Below are positions 8,633-16,717 of a DNA stretch of 48,518 nucleotides, one piece after another. Location of the stretch: NCBI GenBank assembly GCA_045629005.1, contig JAZQQJ010000029.1:1-48518 (forward strand), written 5' to 3'. The first letter of the stretch is position 1. Each line of letters starts with the position of its first letter. Position numbers and translations under genes: made by a program. The DNA is from RGIG3528 sp045629005 (lineage in GTDB: Bacteria; Bacillota; Clostridia; Lachnospirales; Lachnospiraceae). The notes under the pieces are model-generated. The model had not been told where the DNA came from. It saw nothing but the letters and a program-made list of their open reading frames with translations, and did not search any database.

Positions 8633-11600
8633 AGATACGCCTTTCCGAGTGTCCTGTTTATTCCACCGGACAACTCTCCGACAAGAACACCCGAATCCAG
8701 CACTATCTGACTGTTTGCCATCTTCGGCAGATACTTAAGAACTGCATTCGTAAGTGCATCCACATTAGCACCGTTGTTATTTCCGCTCTGCGTCTTAACA
8801 TCCACAGTAAGGGGATTCATCGGTGGTGTCAGTGTTGATGCCAAGGATGTCATCGGGCCTTTGAGTTTTGAAAGGTTTCCTTCGATACCCTCACCCATAA
8901 GCTTTATCATATCTGGCATAAACGTATGGAAGTTTGACAAAGGTCCCACATCAGGTTCAGAGAAATGCAAATATGATGCTATCGTCCCTGCTATATTCTT
9001 AACCTTATCAACAAGACTTCCTATCATTGAACCGATACCGGAGATGAGATTTCCAATCAGATCTTTGCCCCAATTCCATGCGTTTGATATAAGGTTCGAG
9101 AAAGCATTCTTTATGTTACTGCAGACATTACTGATGCAGTTACCTATATTGGATGCGGCATTCTGAATACCATTCCATACATTTGAAAGCCCACTCGAGA
9201 TGGTTGATTTCATATGCTCCATACCGGAACTTATGGTATTCTTGATATTTCCCGTTACTGACTCAGCAGTGGATTTTATGTTGTTCCATGCATTAGAAAA
9301 TGTACTTTTTACATTCTCCGTTGCAGAACTGAATGTTGACTTCACGTTATCCCACATGCTGCTAATCCCGGATTTTAAGTTACTACTAAAGGAATCATAG
9401 GCTGACTTCATGGCATCAAGCCCTTTACCTGTTATATCCTTCATCTTGTCATGGAATGAAGAAGTACCGGACTTGATGTTTTCCCAAAGACTCGAAACAT
9501 TATCCTTTATACTATTGCCGATTGAGTAAATCGTATCTTTCATGTTATTCCACAAAGAAAAGGTGTTCTCCTTAATAGAAGACCACGCATTTGATACTGT
9601 TTCTTTTACATTGGAAGTTGCACTTGAAACCCCCTCCTTAATGTTTCCCCAGGCAGTACTTATTGAATCTTTCATGTTGTTCCATGTTTCGGAAGTATGT
9701 GTCTTTATACTATTCCAAGCATCGGTAACTTTACTGTTTACGGCATCAACAACTGTATGTGTTCCGGTCTTGATACCTTCCCACGCAGATGATATCCCGG
9801 ACTTTATTTTGTCCCATGCATTTGCCGTATGGGTTTTTAATGAATCCCATGCGTTTGTTACAAAATCATTTACAGAAGTAACAACCGTAGATGTAACACT
9901 CTTTATTCCATCCCAAGCATTCCCGACAACAGTTTTGATGTTATCCCAAGCTGCACCACAAATGGATTTCAAGCCATCCCATATAGTACTGAAAAAGTCT
10001 TTTATTCCATTCCACAGATTAATCCAAAACTCCCTAAAGCCTTCACAGTTATCCCATAAATACTTAAAGAGTCCTGCAATTGGATTAACCATAAACAATG
10101 CCATTGCCTGCCAATTCTCTTTTATGAAATCAACTACCCCGGAGAATACCGATTTGATACCATCCCAAATCTTTACAAAGAAATCCTTAATACCTTGCCA
10201 CAAATTAATCCAGAACTCTCTAAAGCCTTCACAATTCTGCCAGAGTTCTATAAAAGCAACAATAAGTGCAGCTATAGCTGCGGCAATCAATACATACGGA
10301 TTCATACTCATAACAACATTTAATGCACCTTGAGCAATACTAACTATGTCAATTGCTGCCGATAATTTAGGAAGAACCGAAAGAATCGTACCAACGGCTG
10401 ATATAATATTTCCTACTACAACAAGCACGGGGCCAATAGCGGCCGCAATAGCAGCAATCTTAATAATTGTCTCTCTTGTTTTAGGATCCATTTGGTTAAG
10501 TCCATCAACGACTTTCTGTATAACCGATACCACATCCCTAATAACCGGGACAAGGATGTCCCCTGCAGAGATAGCCAACTCCTGTAACTGTGACTTAAGA
10601 ATGGTTAACTGACCACCAAGGTTGTCCTGCATTACTGCTGCCATCTTTTCACAGGTTCCGTTATATCCATCAATGCTGTCAGAACATGTTGCTATTGCTC
10701 CGTGTAATTTCTCGATATCAGAAGGTGCTGCCTGCATAACTGCAAGAAAACCGGACATTGCATTTTTGCCCACAAGTGTCTCGGCTGCTGCCGCTGCCTC
10801 TGATTCGGTCATCTGTCCAAAATAAACACGAAGATCCGCCAATATATCTCCAAGTTCACGCATTGAACCATCCGCATTTGCAGTCTGTATTGTGACATCC
10901 CCGAAAGCTGCCCCGGATAATTCCAACTCGCCTTGTAACTTGGTAAGCATTGTTCTCATCGCTGTACCTGCTTGGCTCGACTTGATTCCTGAGTTTGCCA
11001 TAAGACCTATAGCCTCTGCACAATCCTCTGCCGAATAACCAAGGGCACCTGCAACGGGAGCACAATACTTAAATGTTTCTCCCATCATGGATACATTTGT
11101 ATTTGCGTTACTTGATGCTGCAGCCAATATATCTGCGAAATGTCCGGAATCTGATGCCGAAAGGCCAAAGGCCGTAAGTGCATCGGTTACAATATCCGAA
11201 GTTGTACCTAAATCTTCTCCGGATGCCGCTGCAAGATTCATAATTCCGTCAAGACCATCAAGCATGTCGCTTGTCTTCCAACCTGCCATAGCCATGTAGT
11301 TCATAGCCTCGGCTGCTTCGGTTGCGGAGAATTTTGTTTTTTCTCCCATTTCCCTCGCCTTATCACGAAGGGCATTAAAATCATCACCTGTCGCTCCGGA
11401 TACCGCTGCCACTTGGCTCATTGCCGTATCGAAATCGGCTGCTGTTTTTACCGCAGCTGTTCCAAGTGCAAGAACAGGTGTTGTTACTTTTTTAGTTAGG
11501 GTAGTTCCAACACTGGAGATTTTATCTCCGACAACCTTCATCTTCTCCCCTGCTTCGCCAATCTTCTGAATCGCTACAGAAGACTTACTTGCCTGTTCCT

Positions 11601-11940
11601 CCAAAGATTTGAGTTTATTCTCTGTATCAACGATTTCCCTTTGAAGGGCATCATACTGTGCCTGCGATATTTCTCCATTTGCAAGCTGTTCATTTGCCTG
11701 CTTTGCTGCCTCTTTTAACTGTGCTAATTTCTCTTTCGTCTCAGATACAGCTTGTGCAAGTAATTTATGCTTTTGGGTAAGAAGTTCCGTATTGCCGGGG
11801 TCAAGTTTTAGAAGTTTATTTACATCATTAAGGGCAGACTGTGTTGTTCTGATTTCAGAGTTCACACCCTTAAGTGCTGTCGATAATTTTGTGGTATCGC
11901 CACCGATTTCAACAGTGATACCTGCTATTCTGCTTGCCAT
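8629..11940 (-). CDS. Tape measure protein
   Basis: The start is ATG 11940, eight bases after GGGAGGTGA; a GTG at 11949 overlaps the ribosome site. The 1103-aa protein sets tail length and is ejected with DNA. Residues 1-140 are a helical coiled coil (IAGITVEIGGDTTKLSTALK). Residues ~160-460 are the TP901/phage-related tail tape core (ATEAAEAMNYMAMAGWK). A hydrophobic segment at ~495-565 contains several membrane-like helices. Residues ~565-950 are Trp-containing repeats (WDGIKS, WNNMKD, WENIKSG, about 11-residue spacing), including a recent duplication of the NCEGFREFWINLW block. The long opposite-strand open frames here are by-products of this repeat composition. Confidence 0.95.
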   Translation of the reverse strand: MASRIAGITVEIGGDTTKLSTALKGVNSEIRTTQSALNDVNKLLKLDPGNTELLTQKHKLLAQAVSETKEKLAQLKEAAKQANEQLANGEISQAQYDALQREIVDTENKLKSLEEQASKSSVAIQKIGEAGEKMKVVGDKISSVGTTLTKKVTTPVLALGTAAVKTAADFDTAMSQVAAVSGATGDDFNALRDKAREMGEKTKFSATEAAEAMNYMAMAGWKTSDMLDGLDGIMNLAAASGEDLGTTSDIVTDALTAFGLSASDSGHFADILAAASSNANTNVSMMGETFKYCAPVAGALGYSAEDCAEAIGLMANSGIKSSQAGTAMRTMLTKLQGELELSGAAFGDVTIQTANADGSMRELGDILADLRVYFGQMTESEAAAAAETLVGKNAMSGFLAVMQAAPSDIEKLHGAIATCSDSIDGYNGTCEKMAAVMQDNLGGQLTILKSQLQELAISAGDILVPVIRDVVSVIQKVVDGLNQMDPKTRETIIKIAAIAAAIGPVLVVVGNIISAVGTILSVLPKLSAAIDIVSIAQGALNVVMSMNPYVLIAAAIAALIVAFIELWQNCEGFREFWINLWQGIKDFFVKIWDGIKSVFSGVVDFIKENWQAMALFMVNPIAGLFKYLWDNCEGFREFWINLWNGIKDFFSTIWDGLKSICGAAWDNIKTVVGNAWDGIKSVTSTVVTSVNDFVTNAWDSLKTHTANAWDKIKSGISSAWEGIKTGTHTVVDAVNSKVTDAWNSIKTHTSETWNNMKDSISTAWGNIKEGVSSATSNVKETVSNAWSSIKENTFSLWNNMKDTIYSIGNSIKDNVSSLWENIKSGTSSFHDKMKDITGKGLDAMKSAYDSFSSNLKSGISSMWDNVKSTFSSATENVKSTFSNAWNNIKSTAESVTGNIKNTISSGMEHMKSTISSGLSNVWNGIQNAASNIGNCISNVCSNIKNAFSNLISNAWNWGKDLIGNLISGIGSMIGSLVDKVKNIAGTIASYLHFSEPDVGPLSNFHTFMPDMIKLMGEGIEGNLSKLKGPMTSLASTLTPPMNPLTVDVKTQSGNNNGANVDALTNAVLKYLPKMANSQIVLDSGVLVGELSGGINRTLGKAYL

Positions 11941-11972
11941 ACTTCTCACCTCCCATCCTCAAAAATATGTAC

Positions 11973-12000
11973 AAAAAAAGCACCTACCGAAGTAAGTGCT
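11973..12000 (-). terminator. Intrinsic terminator just upstream of the tape measure gene
   Basis: The minus-strand RNA folds as AGCACTTAC-TTCG-GTAGGTGCT, nine pairs closed by a UUCG tetraloop and including one G-U pair, followed by seven T. It lies 24 bases after the stop of the 61-aa gene and ends about 32 bases before the tape measure start. The wobble pair exists only on the minus strand. It would reduce or block read-through from the tail tube genes into the tape measure. Confidence 0.85.
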
Positions 12001-12023
12001 TCAAAACTTTCTATTACTTTATT

Positions 12024-12209
12024 CTATTCCAAACCTAATAATTTACTTTTTGATTTTTCCAGCATTTCTGCCAGTTCAGCTTCGCTCATATTATCAAGTT
12101 CATCCATCACCTGTCGCATGTCACCATCATGAATTATTTCAACGAATGGGACACTACCATTGAAAGAATCCTGTATAGGTTCAAATGAATGTTCGTTATG
12201 TTCTGTCAT
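12024..12209 (-). CDS. Small acidic protein between tail chaperone and tape measure
   Basis: ATG 12209 follows GAGGAG with seven bases spacing; the ATG at 12224 would contain the ribosome site itself. The 61-aa product is acidic with a helical C-terminus (VMDELDNMSEAELAEMLEKS then KSKLLGLE). The family is not recognised. Its position between the frameshifted chaperone and the tape measure suggests a tail-assembly accessory. Confidence 0.6.
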   Translation of the reverse strand: MTEHNEHSFEPIQDSFNGSVPFVEIIHDGDMRQVMDELDNMSEAELAEMLEKSKSKLLGLE

Positions 12210-12265
12210 AATCATTCTCCTCATAAATCTACACTAACTATAGATAAATATAGATAGACTTACAA

Positions 12266-12451
12266 TCAGAACCTATCGAAATCATCCTGTCCTGCAATCT
12301 CTTGATAATCGTATTCATCGTTTTGTTTTTCAACAAAAATATCATTTACCATTCCTACGGTCAGAAGGTCTAAATCACGAAGACTCAGACCTATCTGCAT
12401 ACACCGTAGTAGGAATAGCGGGGTTGTCATTTCACGTTCGGTCTGGCGAAG
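12266..12451 (-). CDS. Tail assembly chaperone, -1 frameshift extension (gpT part of gpGT)
   Basis: This frame has no good start of its own and is entered by a -1 shift at the slippery heptamer 12451-12457. Reading from the re-read C gives LRQTEREMTTPLFLLRCMQI and then GLSLRDLDLLTVGMV NDIFVEK, ending at TGA 12266-12268 (61 residues). The M-x-x-GLSLRDLDLLTVGMV segment is typical of the T part in Firmicute siphophage gpGT proteins. The fused product would be about 179 residues and should recruit the tail tube protein to the tape measure during assembly. Confidence 0.85.
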   Translation of the reverse strand, partial: LRQTEREMTTPLFLLRCMQIGLSLRDLDLLTVGMVNDIFVEKQNDEYDYQEIAGQDDFDRF

Positions 12452-12804
12452 TTTTTTTTAGCCTCTGAATCCGTTTTAATGTTCATACCCCAAAGTTCAA
12501 TAAGTTCCGGTAACACCTGATAAATGGAAAATGTGCTGAAATTATCCAACCACTCTTCCGGGGTATCTGCTACCGTGGGATCTGCATGTTTGGCCATTAT
12601 ATATGCAATGTTCTCAAACAACTCCAATGAGAACATATCAAGGTTGGAGTTTTCTGCATCCCCGTCTCCGACACATTTCTCAAGGTCGGCAATATCCCTA
12701 TAAATGTCTCTTTGGAATTTAAGTCGATATATTCTCGGAATGGCGGCACTCGCTTTGAATGCCACCTCCTGCCCGTCTATCTCAATCTTTCTTGTGATTC
12801 CCAT
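12427..12804 (-). CDS. Tail assembly chaperone, short form (gpG)
   Basis: The start chosen is ATG 12804, six bases after AGGAGG; the TTG at 12810 abuts the ribosome site. The 125-aa product (GITRKIEIDGQEVAFKASAA, then FENIAYIMAKHADP and EEWLDNFSTFSIYQVLPELI) matches the tail chaperone family next to the major tail protein. Near its 3' end the codons AAA AAA AAC provide an A AAA AAC slip site, so a minority of ribosomes continue in the -1 frame for 61 further codons. Zero-frame ribosomes stop at 12427. Confidence 0.85.
   Translation of the reverse strand: MGITRKIEIDGQEVAFKASAAIPRIYRLKFQRDIYRDIADLEKCVGDGDAENSNLDMFSLELFENIAYIMAKHADPTVADTPEEWLDNFSTFSIYQVLPELIELWGMNIKTDSEAKKNFARPNVK
12451..12457 (-). 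other. -1 ribosomal frameshift heptamer A AAA AAC
   Basis: On the minus strand eight A are followed by C. In the chaperone frame the codon boundaries give exactly X XXY YYZ (A AAA AAC). The -1 frame downstream is open for 61 codons and encodes the conserved T extension. This is the standard arrangement in long-tailed phages. Confidence 0.85.
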
Positions 12805-12814
12805 ACACAACCTC

Positions 12815-13423
12815 CTATGGTGTTACTTCTTCTTCATCTGTGATATCATCCGATAAATCCATATCGGGAACATATACTGACTTATACCAACTGTTATACG
12901 CAGCAGCCTTTGTGTTATCTCCGGTCTTTGCCTTTACAAGACCATTTGATAACGGACGAGCCTTGATTGTAAGTTTCTCGGTCTGAACTTCACGGCTCTC
13001 CTCGTTCGTCTTTGCCTCGATGGTAGGTCTTGAAGCAGAGCAATTGAACATGACATGTCTAATCTTTCTCTGGTCACCGTCAAACTCGAAAAGAAGTGCA
13101 AATTTACCTGTTTCAGAATTTGCATTCTCAACAAGCACGTTGTTGGTATCAGCAGATTCCATAAGGACATCCGTTCTGAATGACTCGGGAATCATAGCGA
13201 CTTCCAAATCACCGTCATAACCTTGGTTGTTGTTGATAATGTAATATGCAGTTCCGTCTGCATAGAATGTTTCCGGTTCGCCCTGCGGGTCTAATGATAA
13301 ACTAACCGCACCGGGAATCGGAACAGGTGTGGCAAAACTGTACTTGCCAGTCGCATCCTGTGAAAGCAAAGCATAATGAACATTACAGATATTAAACTTT
13401 ACCTTGTTCTGTTTTGTAGCCAT
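12815..13423 (-). CDS. Major tail (tube) protein, phi13 family
   Basis: This 202-aa protein forms the tail tube. It begins MATKQNKVKFNICNVHYALL and has the PIPGAVSLSLDPQGEPETFY, ADGTAYYIINNNQGYDGDLE and KLTIKARPL segments typical of phi13-type major tail proteins (TIGR01603 group). The tail end is acidic (DDITDEEE). The gene is flanked by the tail terminator and the frameshifted chaperones, as expected. GGAGGTATAGAT precedes the ATG. Confidence 0.92.
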   Translation of the reverse strand: MATKQNKVKFNICNVHYALLSQDATGKYSFATPVPIPGAVSLSLDPQGEPETFYADGTAYYIINNNQGYDGDLEVAMIPESFRTDVLMESADTNNVLVENANSETGKFALLFEFDGDQRKIRHVMFNCSASRPTIEAKTNEESREVQTEKLTIKARPLSNGLVKAKTGDNTKAAAYNSWYKSVYVPDMDLSDDITDEEEVTP

Positions 13424-13425
13424 AT

Positions 13426-13743
13426 CTATACCTCCGTTTCATAAAGTACTTCATACATTTTTTCGCTACTGATCCATGTTTCTGATTTCAAATAAATAAG
13501 TCCGTATTTGTTTAAGGTGTATTCGATTCTCTCTTCCAAATCACAATCCTTGTGGTCTGTATAAAGTTCGATATGCAACCTATCGGCCTTAAAATATACC
13601 GAATTATCTGCTACGAAATTAGCTGACTTCGGATAGCGGTACACTAAAAAAGGTGGGTCGACTGACTCACCTTCCGCAAAATGGTCATACGCATAAGGTA
13701 TGCCTATTTCCTTTAATATTCTTGGAATATATGCTTTATCCAT
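13426..13743 (-). CDS. Tail terminator / tail completion protein
   Basis: This 105-aa protein lies between the HK97 gp10-like protein and the tail tube. It has IPRILKEIGIPYAYDHFAEG, PPFLVYRYPKSANF and DRLHIELYTDHKDCDLEERI, which fits minor tail-terminator proteins that cap the tube. The C-terminus (SSEKMYEVLYETEV) fits the common Y-x-x-x-Y-E ending. The start overlaps the upstream stop (TAATG). The family call is by position and pattern. Confidence 0.75.
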   Translation of the reverse strand: MDKAYIPRILKEIGIPYAYDHFAEGESVDPPFLVYRYPKSANFVADNSVYFKADRLHIELYTDHKDCDLEERIEYTLNKYGLIYLKSETWISSEKMYEVLYETEV

Positions 13744-14120
13744 TACTTCAAACTCCTCTCTACTGATGCAATCAACTCTTGTTCTGCTTTAGCCTCAGCC
13801 GGAGCAATATGCGGAAAGGCTCTCGTCCTTCCACCGCCACGCTTTGCATGACCATTCTCCAGAAGATGAGTTAATCTGTACCTTGTTTTGGAATGCACTG
13901 TCATTACCATCGAAAGTGATGTGTCTTTAGTCTTTGTGACTGTCCAGCTCTTTTTATACTTGCCCGTTTTTACAGGCGCATTCGTTTGGATTTCTTCTTT
14001 CGTATCATCTGCCACTTTCTTTACTACTTCCTTAACATCCTTGGCAGCCATTTCCACATATTCGTTAAACTCCCTGTCTATTGTTTTAGCAAGTTCCGTA
14101 GGCTGGATTTTTGTGCTCAC
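13743..14120 (-). CDS. HK97 gp10-like head-tail / tail completion protein
   Basis: This 125-aa protein uses GTG 14120 after AAGGAAAA, overlapping the upstream stop (GTGA). It carries the gp10 signature: helical N-terminus, TNAPVKTGKYKKSWTVTK, then LTHLLENGHAKRGGGRTRAF and HIAPAEAKAEQEL. Members help to join or complete the tail in HK97-like siphophages. Confidence 0.9.
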   Translation of the reverse strand: MSTKIQPTELAKTIDREFNEYVEMAAKDVKEVVKKVADDTKEEIQTNAPVKTGKYKKSWTVTKTKDTSLSMVMTVHSKTRYRLTHLLENGHAKRGGGRTRAFPHIAPAEAKAEQELIASVERSLK

Positions 14121-14452
14121 TTTTCCTTCTCCCTCTGTGCATATAATTTCAAGGACTTATGCTTAAATCCCATATCTTCAATTGAAGAAATGTTATAAAC
14201 CTTTCCCATGAATACAATTCTGAATTTGTCGGCTATAATATCTGCCACTTCCGAAGAATAGCGAATACTAAACTCAACCGATTCCTGCACGAGAGTCTGC
14301 CCAACATCATCTGATTCCGACATTGATTTTGTATAGGCAGATGCATAACAGGAATAGTAATCAACCCATTTATTCATGTGGTTTCCAATATCATCAACGA
14401 TTAACTCATTTTTCTGTAAGGTTATCCGTATGTTCATATTTGCAATATGCAT
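14117..14452 (-). CDS. Head closure / head-tail joining protein (SPP1 gp16-like)
   Basis: This 111-aa protein has the short beta-rich sequence of the Phage_H_T_join family: NIRITLQKNELIVDDIGNHM, then a TLVQESVEFSIRYSSEVADI segment, then FRIVFMGKVYNISSIEDMGF with KSLKLYAQ. It sits between the gp6-like connector and the gp10-like gene. AAGGAGGTGTTCTG precedes the ATG, which overlaps the upstream stop (TGATG). Confidence 0.85.
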   Translation of the reverse strand: MHIANMNIRITLQKNELIVDDIGNHMNKWVDYYSCYASAYTKSMSESDDVGQTLVQESVEFSIRYSSEVADIIADKFRIVFMGKVYNISSIEDMGFKHKSLKLYAQREKEK

Positions 14453-14727
14453 CAGAACACCTCCTTACGGTCACCACCGAGCATAATACGGAGGTTTTTC
14501 ATCATTTCGATGTGGCCCCCGTTTTCCCTATGCTCATACAAGAATGCCAGTGCATACAAAACAGCAACCAACACTTCCGGTGTGTCCGGTAAAGTTTCAT
14601 CATCAGTAAGGCGAAGAATCTCCCTACAGTATTTCTCTGATGATTGGATAAGCCCTGTTATAAGTTCATCATCGTCAGATGTATCAACCCGAAGGTATTG
14701 TTTTGCTGTTTGTAATGTCACTAACAT
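14452..14727 (-). CDS. Head-tail connector, gp6-like
   Basis: This 91-aa helical protein (VTLQTAKQYLRVDTSDDDEL, IQSSEKYCREIL, AVLYALAFLYEHRENG) matches the Phage_connect_1 family. It extends the portal and directly follows the major capsid gene, as usual. CGGAGGTAGATT precedes the ATG. Confidence 0.9.
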   Translation of the reverse strand: MLVTLQTAKQYLRVDTSDDDELITGLIQSSEKYCREILRLTDDETLPDTPEVLVAVLYALAFLYEHRENGGHIEMMKNLRIMLGGDRKEVF

Positions 14728-14740
14728 AATCTACCTCCGA

Positions 14741-15928
14741 CTACGCTGTTGTCTTTGTAGTTGTCTTAAGCTTAAGAATCTGAACAGCCTCGGGTAATAC
14801 AAGGAGTCCGTCAACTCTTTCCTTTCCGACATAGCCAATCATACCGTTTCCGGCATAAAGTTCACGAAGTTCCTGGAAAGAACGTGTGCCACGGTCACCG
14901 ATGTTATAGTACTTATAATCACCAAATGCGATAGCACCTTCGGGAGCAAATGCGGATGTATGGATGTTATATCCAAGCACCTTGTCGGGTTCGCCTGCCT
15001 GATAAGAAGGCTGCCAGATATATGCACCGTTATTATCCTTAAGCTTACGAAGCTGTGCGAGTGTTTTATCATTCATAATGAATGATGCATTCTTACGATA
15101 AGGACGCTTAAGTGCATAGATTAAGTCGAGAAGATCGTCAGACTTAATATCTGCTGTAAGGGTTCCCGCAACAGTACCACCGTTTGTTGCATCGAAAATT
15201 CCGGTAGGCTTGTTTGAACCATTACCATTAAGGAATGCGTCCTCTTCGGCATTTCCAAGTGCCTTACCAAATTCCGAAATAATGTACTTTTCAAGATCAA
15301 AAGCAGAATCATACAAAAGTTCTTCAGTTACACGGATTGCAACATGAAGTTTGTGGGCATCAAGATTCTTCTGACCGAATGTTGCATCAGAGAATGTAAG
15401 TGCCTCGCCTTCATTAATCCATGCAGCTGCAGGTTTTGTTGCTGCAATATTAATCTTTCTCTCACCGGATGTTTTAATGACATTAGCAAGTTTTCTCATG
15501 ATATTCTCTTCTTCAAGAACATCGATAAGTCTCTTGTCATATTCAACCGGAACAAGATATCCACCGTCTGCATCCACACCTTCCTGTAACACATCAGAAA
15601 TGGTACGGAAATTGGTACGAAGTGCAGTAAGGATTCCCTGCTTGTAAGAATCAGATGCTCTTCCGGTCTTTTCTGCAGGAATCTTCGCTGTGGGCTTATT
15701 TGTAATAGGCTCACTTGTTGCCTTCGACAGCTGTTCGTCAATTGCTGCCTGACGTGTGAGACGATCGATTTCTTTTGTAAGGCTCTGAACTTCCTCTTCC
15801 ATCTTGTCATATGTTGCAGCATCTTCGGCTGATACAAAGCCGTTTTCGTTTCTCTTGGCATCAAGGAATGCTTTCGCAGTATCCCATGCCTTCTTTCTTT
15901 TCTCTGTTAATTCAAGTATTGTAGCCAT
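14741..15928 (-). CDS. Major capsid protein, HK97 fold
   Basis: This 395-aa protein has an N-terminal coiled delta/scaffold domain (about residues 1-95, with KMEEEVQSLTKEIDRLTRQA) that is probably removed by the protease. The HK97 core follows: DADGGYLVPVEYDKRLIDVL, EENIMRKLANVI, WINEGEALTFSDATFGQ, FLNGNGSNKPTGIF, ASFIMNDKTLAQLRKLKD, GYNIHTSAFAPEGAIAFGDY and ELYAGNGMIGYVGKERVDG. It forms the icosahedral shell. TGGAGGTAGAAAATT precedes the ATG. Confidence 0.97.
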   Translation of the reverse strand: MATILELTEKRKKAWDTAKAFLDAKRNENGFVSAEDAATYDKMEEEVQSLTKEIDRLTRQAAIDEQLSKATSEPITNKPTAKIPAEKTGRASDSYKQGILTALRTNFRTISDVLQEGVDADGGYLVPVEYDKRLIDVLEEENIMRKLANVIKTSGERKINIAATKPAAAWINEGEALTFSDATFGQKNLDAHKLHVAIRVTEELLYDSAFDLEKYIISEFGKALGNAEEDAFLNGNGSNKPTGIFDATNGGTVAGTLTADIKSDDLLDLIYALKRPYRKNASFIMNDKTLAQLRKLKDNNGAYIWQPSYQAGEPDKVLGYNIHTSAFAPEGAIAFGDYKYYNIGDRGTRSFQELRELYAGNGMIGYVGKERVDGLLVLPEAVQILKLKTTTKTTA

Positions 15929-15943
15929 AATTTTCTACCTCCA

Positions 15944-16717
15944 TTAATGAGACAAGAGTGAAAATCTCTTATCCAAACTTTCGATTGAAACCTTATTTTC
16001 CGGTTTCATATCAGTTACTTTTGCAATAAAGCTATCTTCCAAAGCCTTGCGGCTAAAAAGAACACTTGAAGGTTCAACCGTAGGTTCTGCATTCTTTGCA
16101 GGGTTTTCTTCCTCGGTTTCTTCCTCTTCCTTTGAAGGCTCTTTAGGTTCTTCCGTTTTGTTTTGATACAAAATCTCATCCACAAAACCTAACTCCTTGG
16201 CCTTCTTGGCATTCATCCATGTTTCCGCACTCATAAGCTGGCTTATCTTTGCATGGGATAAACCACTCTTAAGCGAATAGGCATTTATGATTGATTCCTT
16301 TACTTCGTTCAAAACATCAATTGCCTGTTCCATATCCCGTGTGTTGCCAAAAGCAAGCATTGACGGGTCATGAATCATCAGCATTCCGACAGGAGAAATT
16401 GAAACTGTATCACCTGCCATAGCAATGACCGATGCAGCAGACGCTGCCAAAGAATCAATCTTCACATGAACATTGCCCTTATACTCTTTGAGCATTGAAA
16501 AAATCTGTGCAGCCGCAAAACAATCCCCACCGGGAGAATTGATAACTACCTGCACATCCCCGGTTCCACTTTCAAGTTCCGACCTAAAAGATTTAGGTGT
16601 CACTTCATCGCCAAACCATGTCTCATCACTGATTTCACCCGATAAAAAAAGCGTCCTCGGGGCATCTGCCTCATTGACGCTTTCATCACGGATCCAGTTC
16701 CAAAACTTATGTTTCAT
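15944..16717 (-). CDS. Head maturation protease, ClpP-like
   Basis: ATG 16717 lies six bases after GAGGAAA and overlaps the portal stop (TGATG). The ~257-aa serine protease has INSPGGDCFAAAQIFSML, a nucleophile serine in DSLAASAASVIAMAGD (about residues 88-103), the histidine in GMLMIHDPS near 116, and an acidic residue in AETWMNAKKAKELGFVDEI. The C-terminal ~70 residues are acidic and Glu-rich (EEEETEEENPAKNAEP), probably a scaffold or capsid-docking tail. It cleaves the capsid delta domain. Confidence 0.95.
   Translation of the reverse strand: MKHKFWNWIRDESVNEADAPRTLFLSGEISDETWFGDEVTPKSFRSELESGTGDVQVVINSPGGDCFAAAQIFSMLKEYKGNVHVKIDSLAASAASVIAMAGDTVSISPVGMLMIHDPSMLAFGNTRDMEQAIDVLNEVKESIINAYSLKSGLSHAKISQLMSAETWMNAKKAKELGFVDEILYQNKTEEPKEPSKEEEETEEENPAKNAEPTVEPSSVLFSRKALEDSFIAKVTDMKPENKVSIESLDKRFSLLSH

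Noticed and set aside
9542..10333. Long rightward open frame of 263 codons
   Set aside because: It is antisense to the Trp-repeat part of the tape measure gene and arises from its biased codons. There is no ribosome site and no plausible product.
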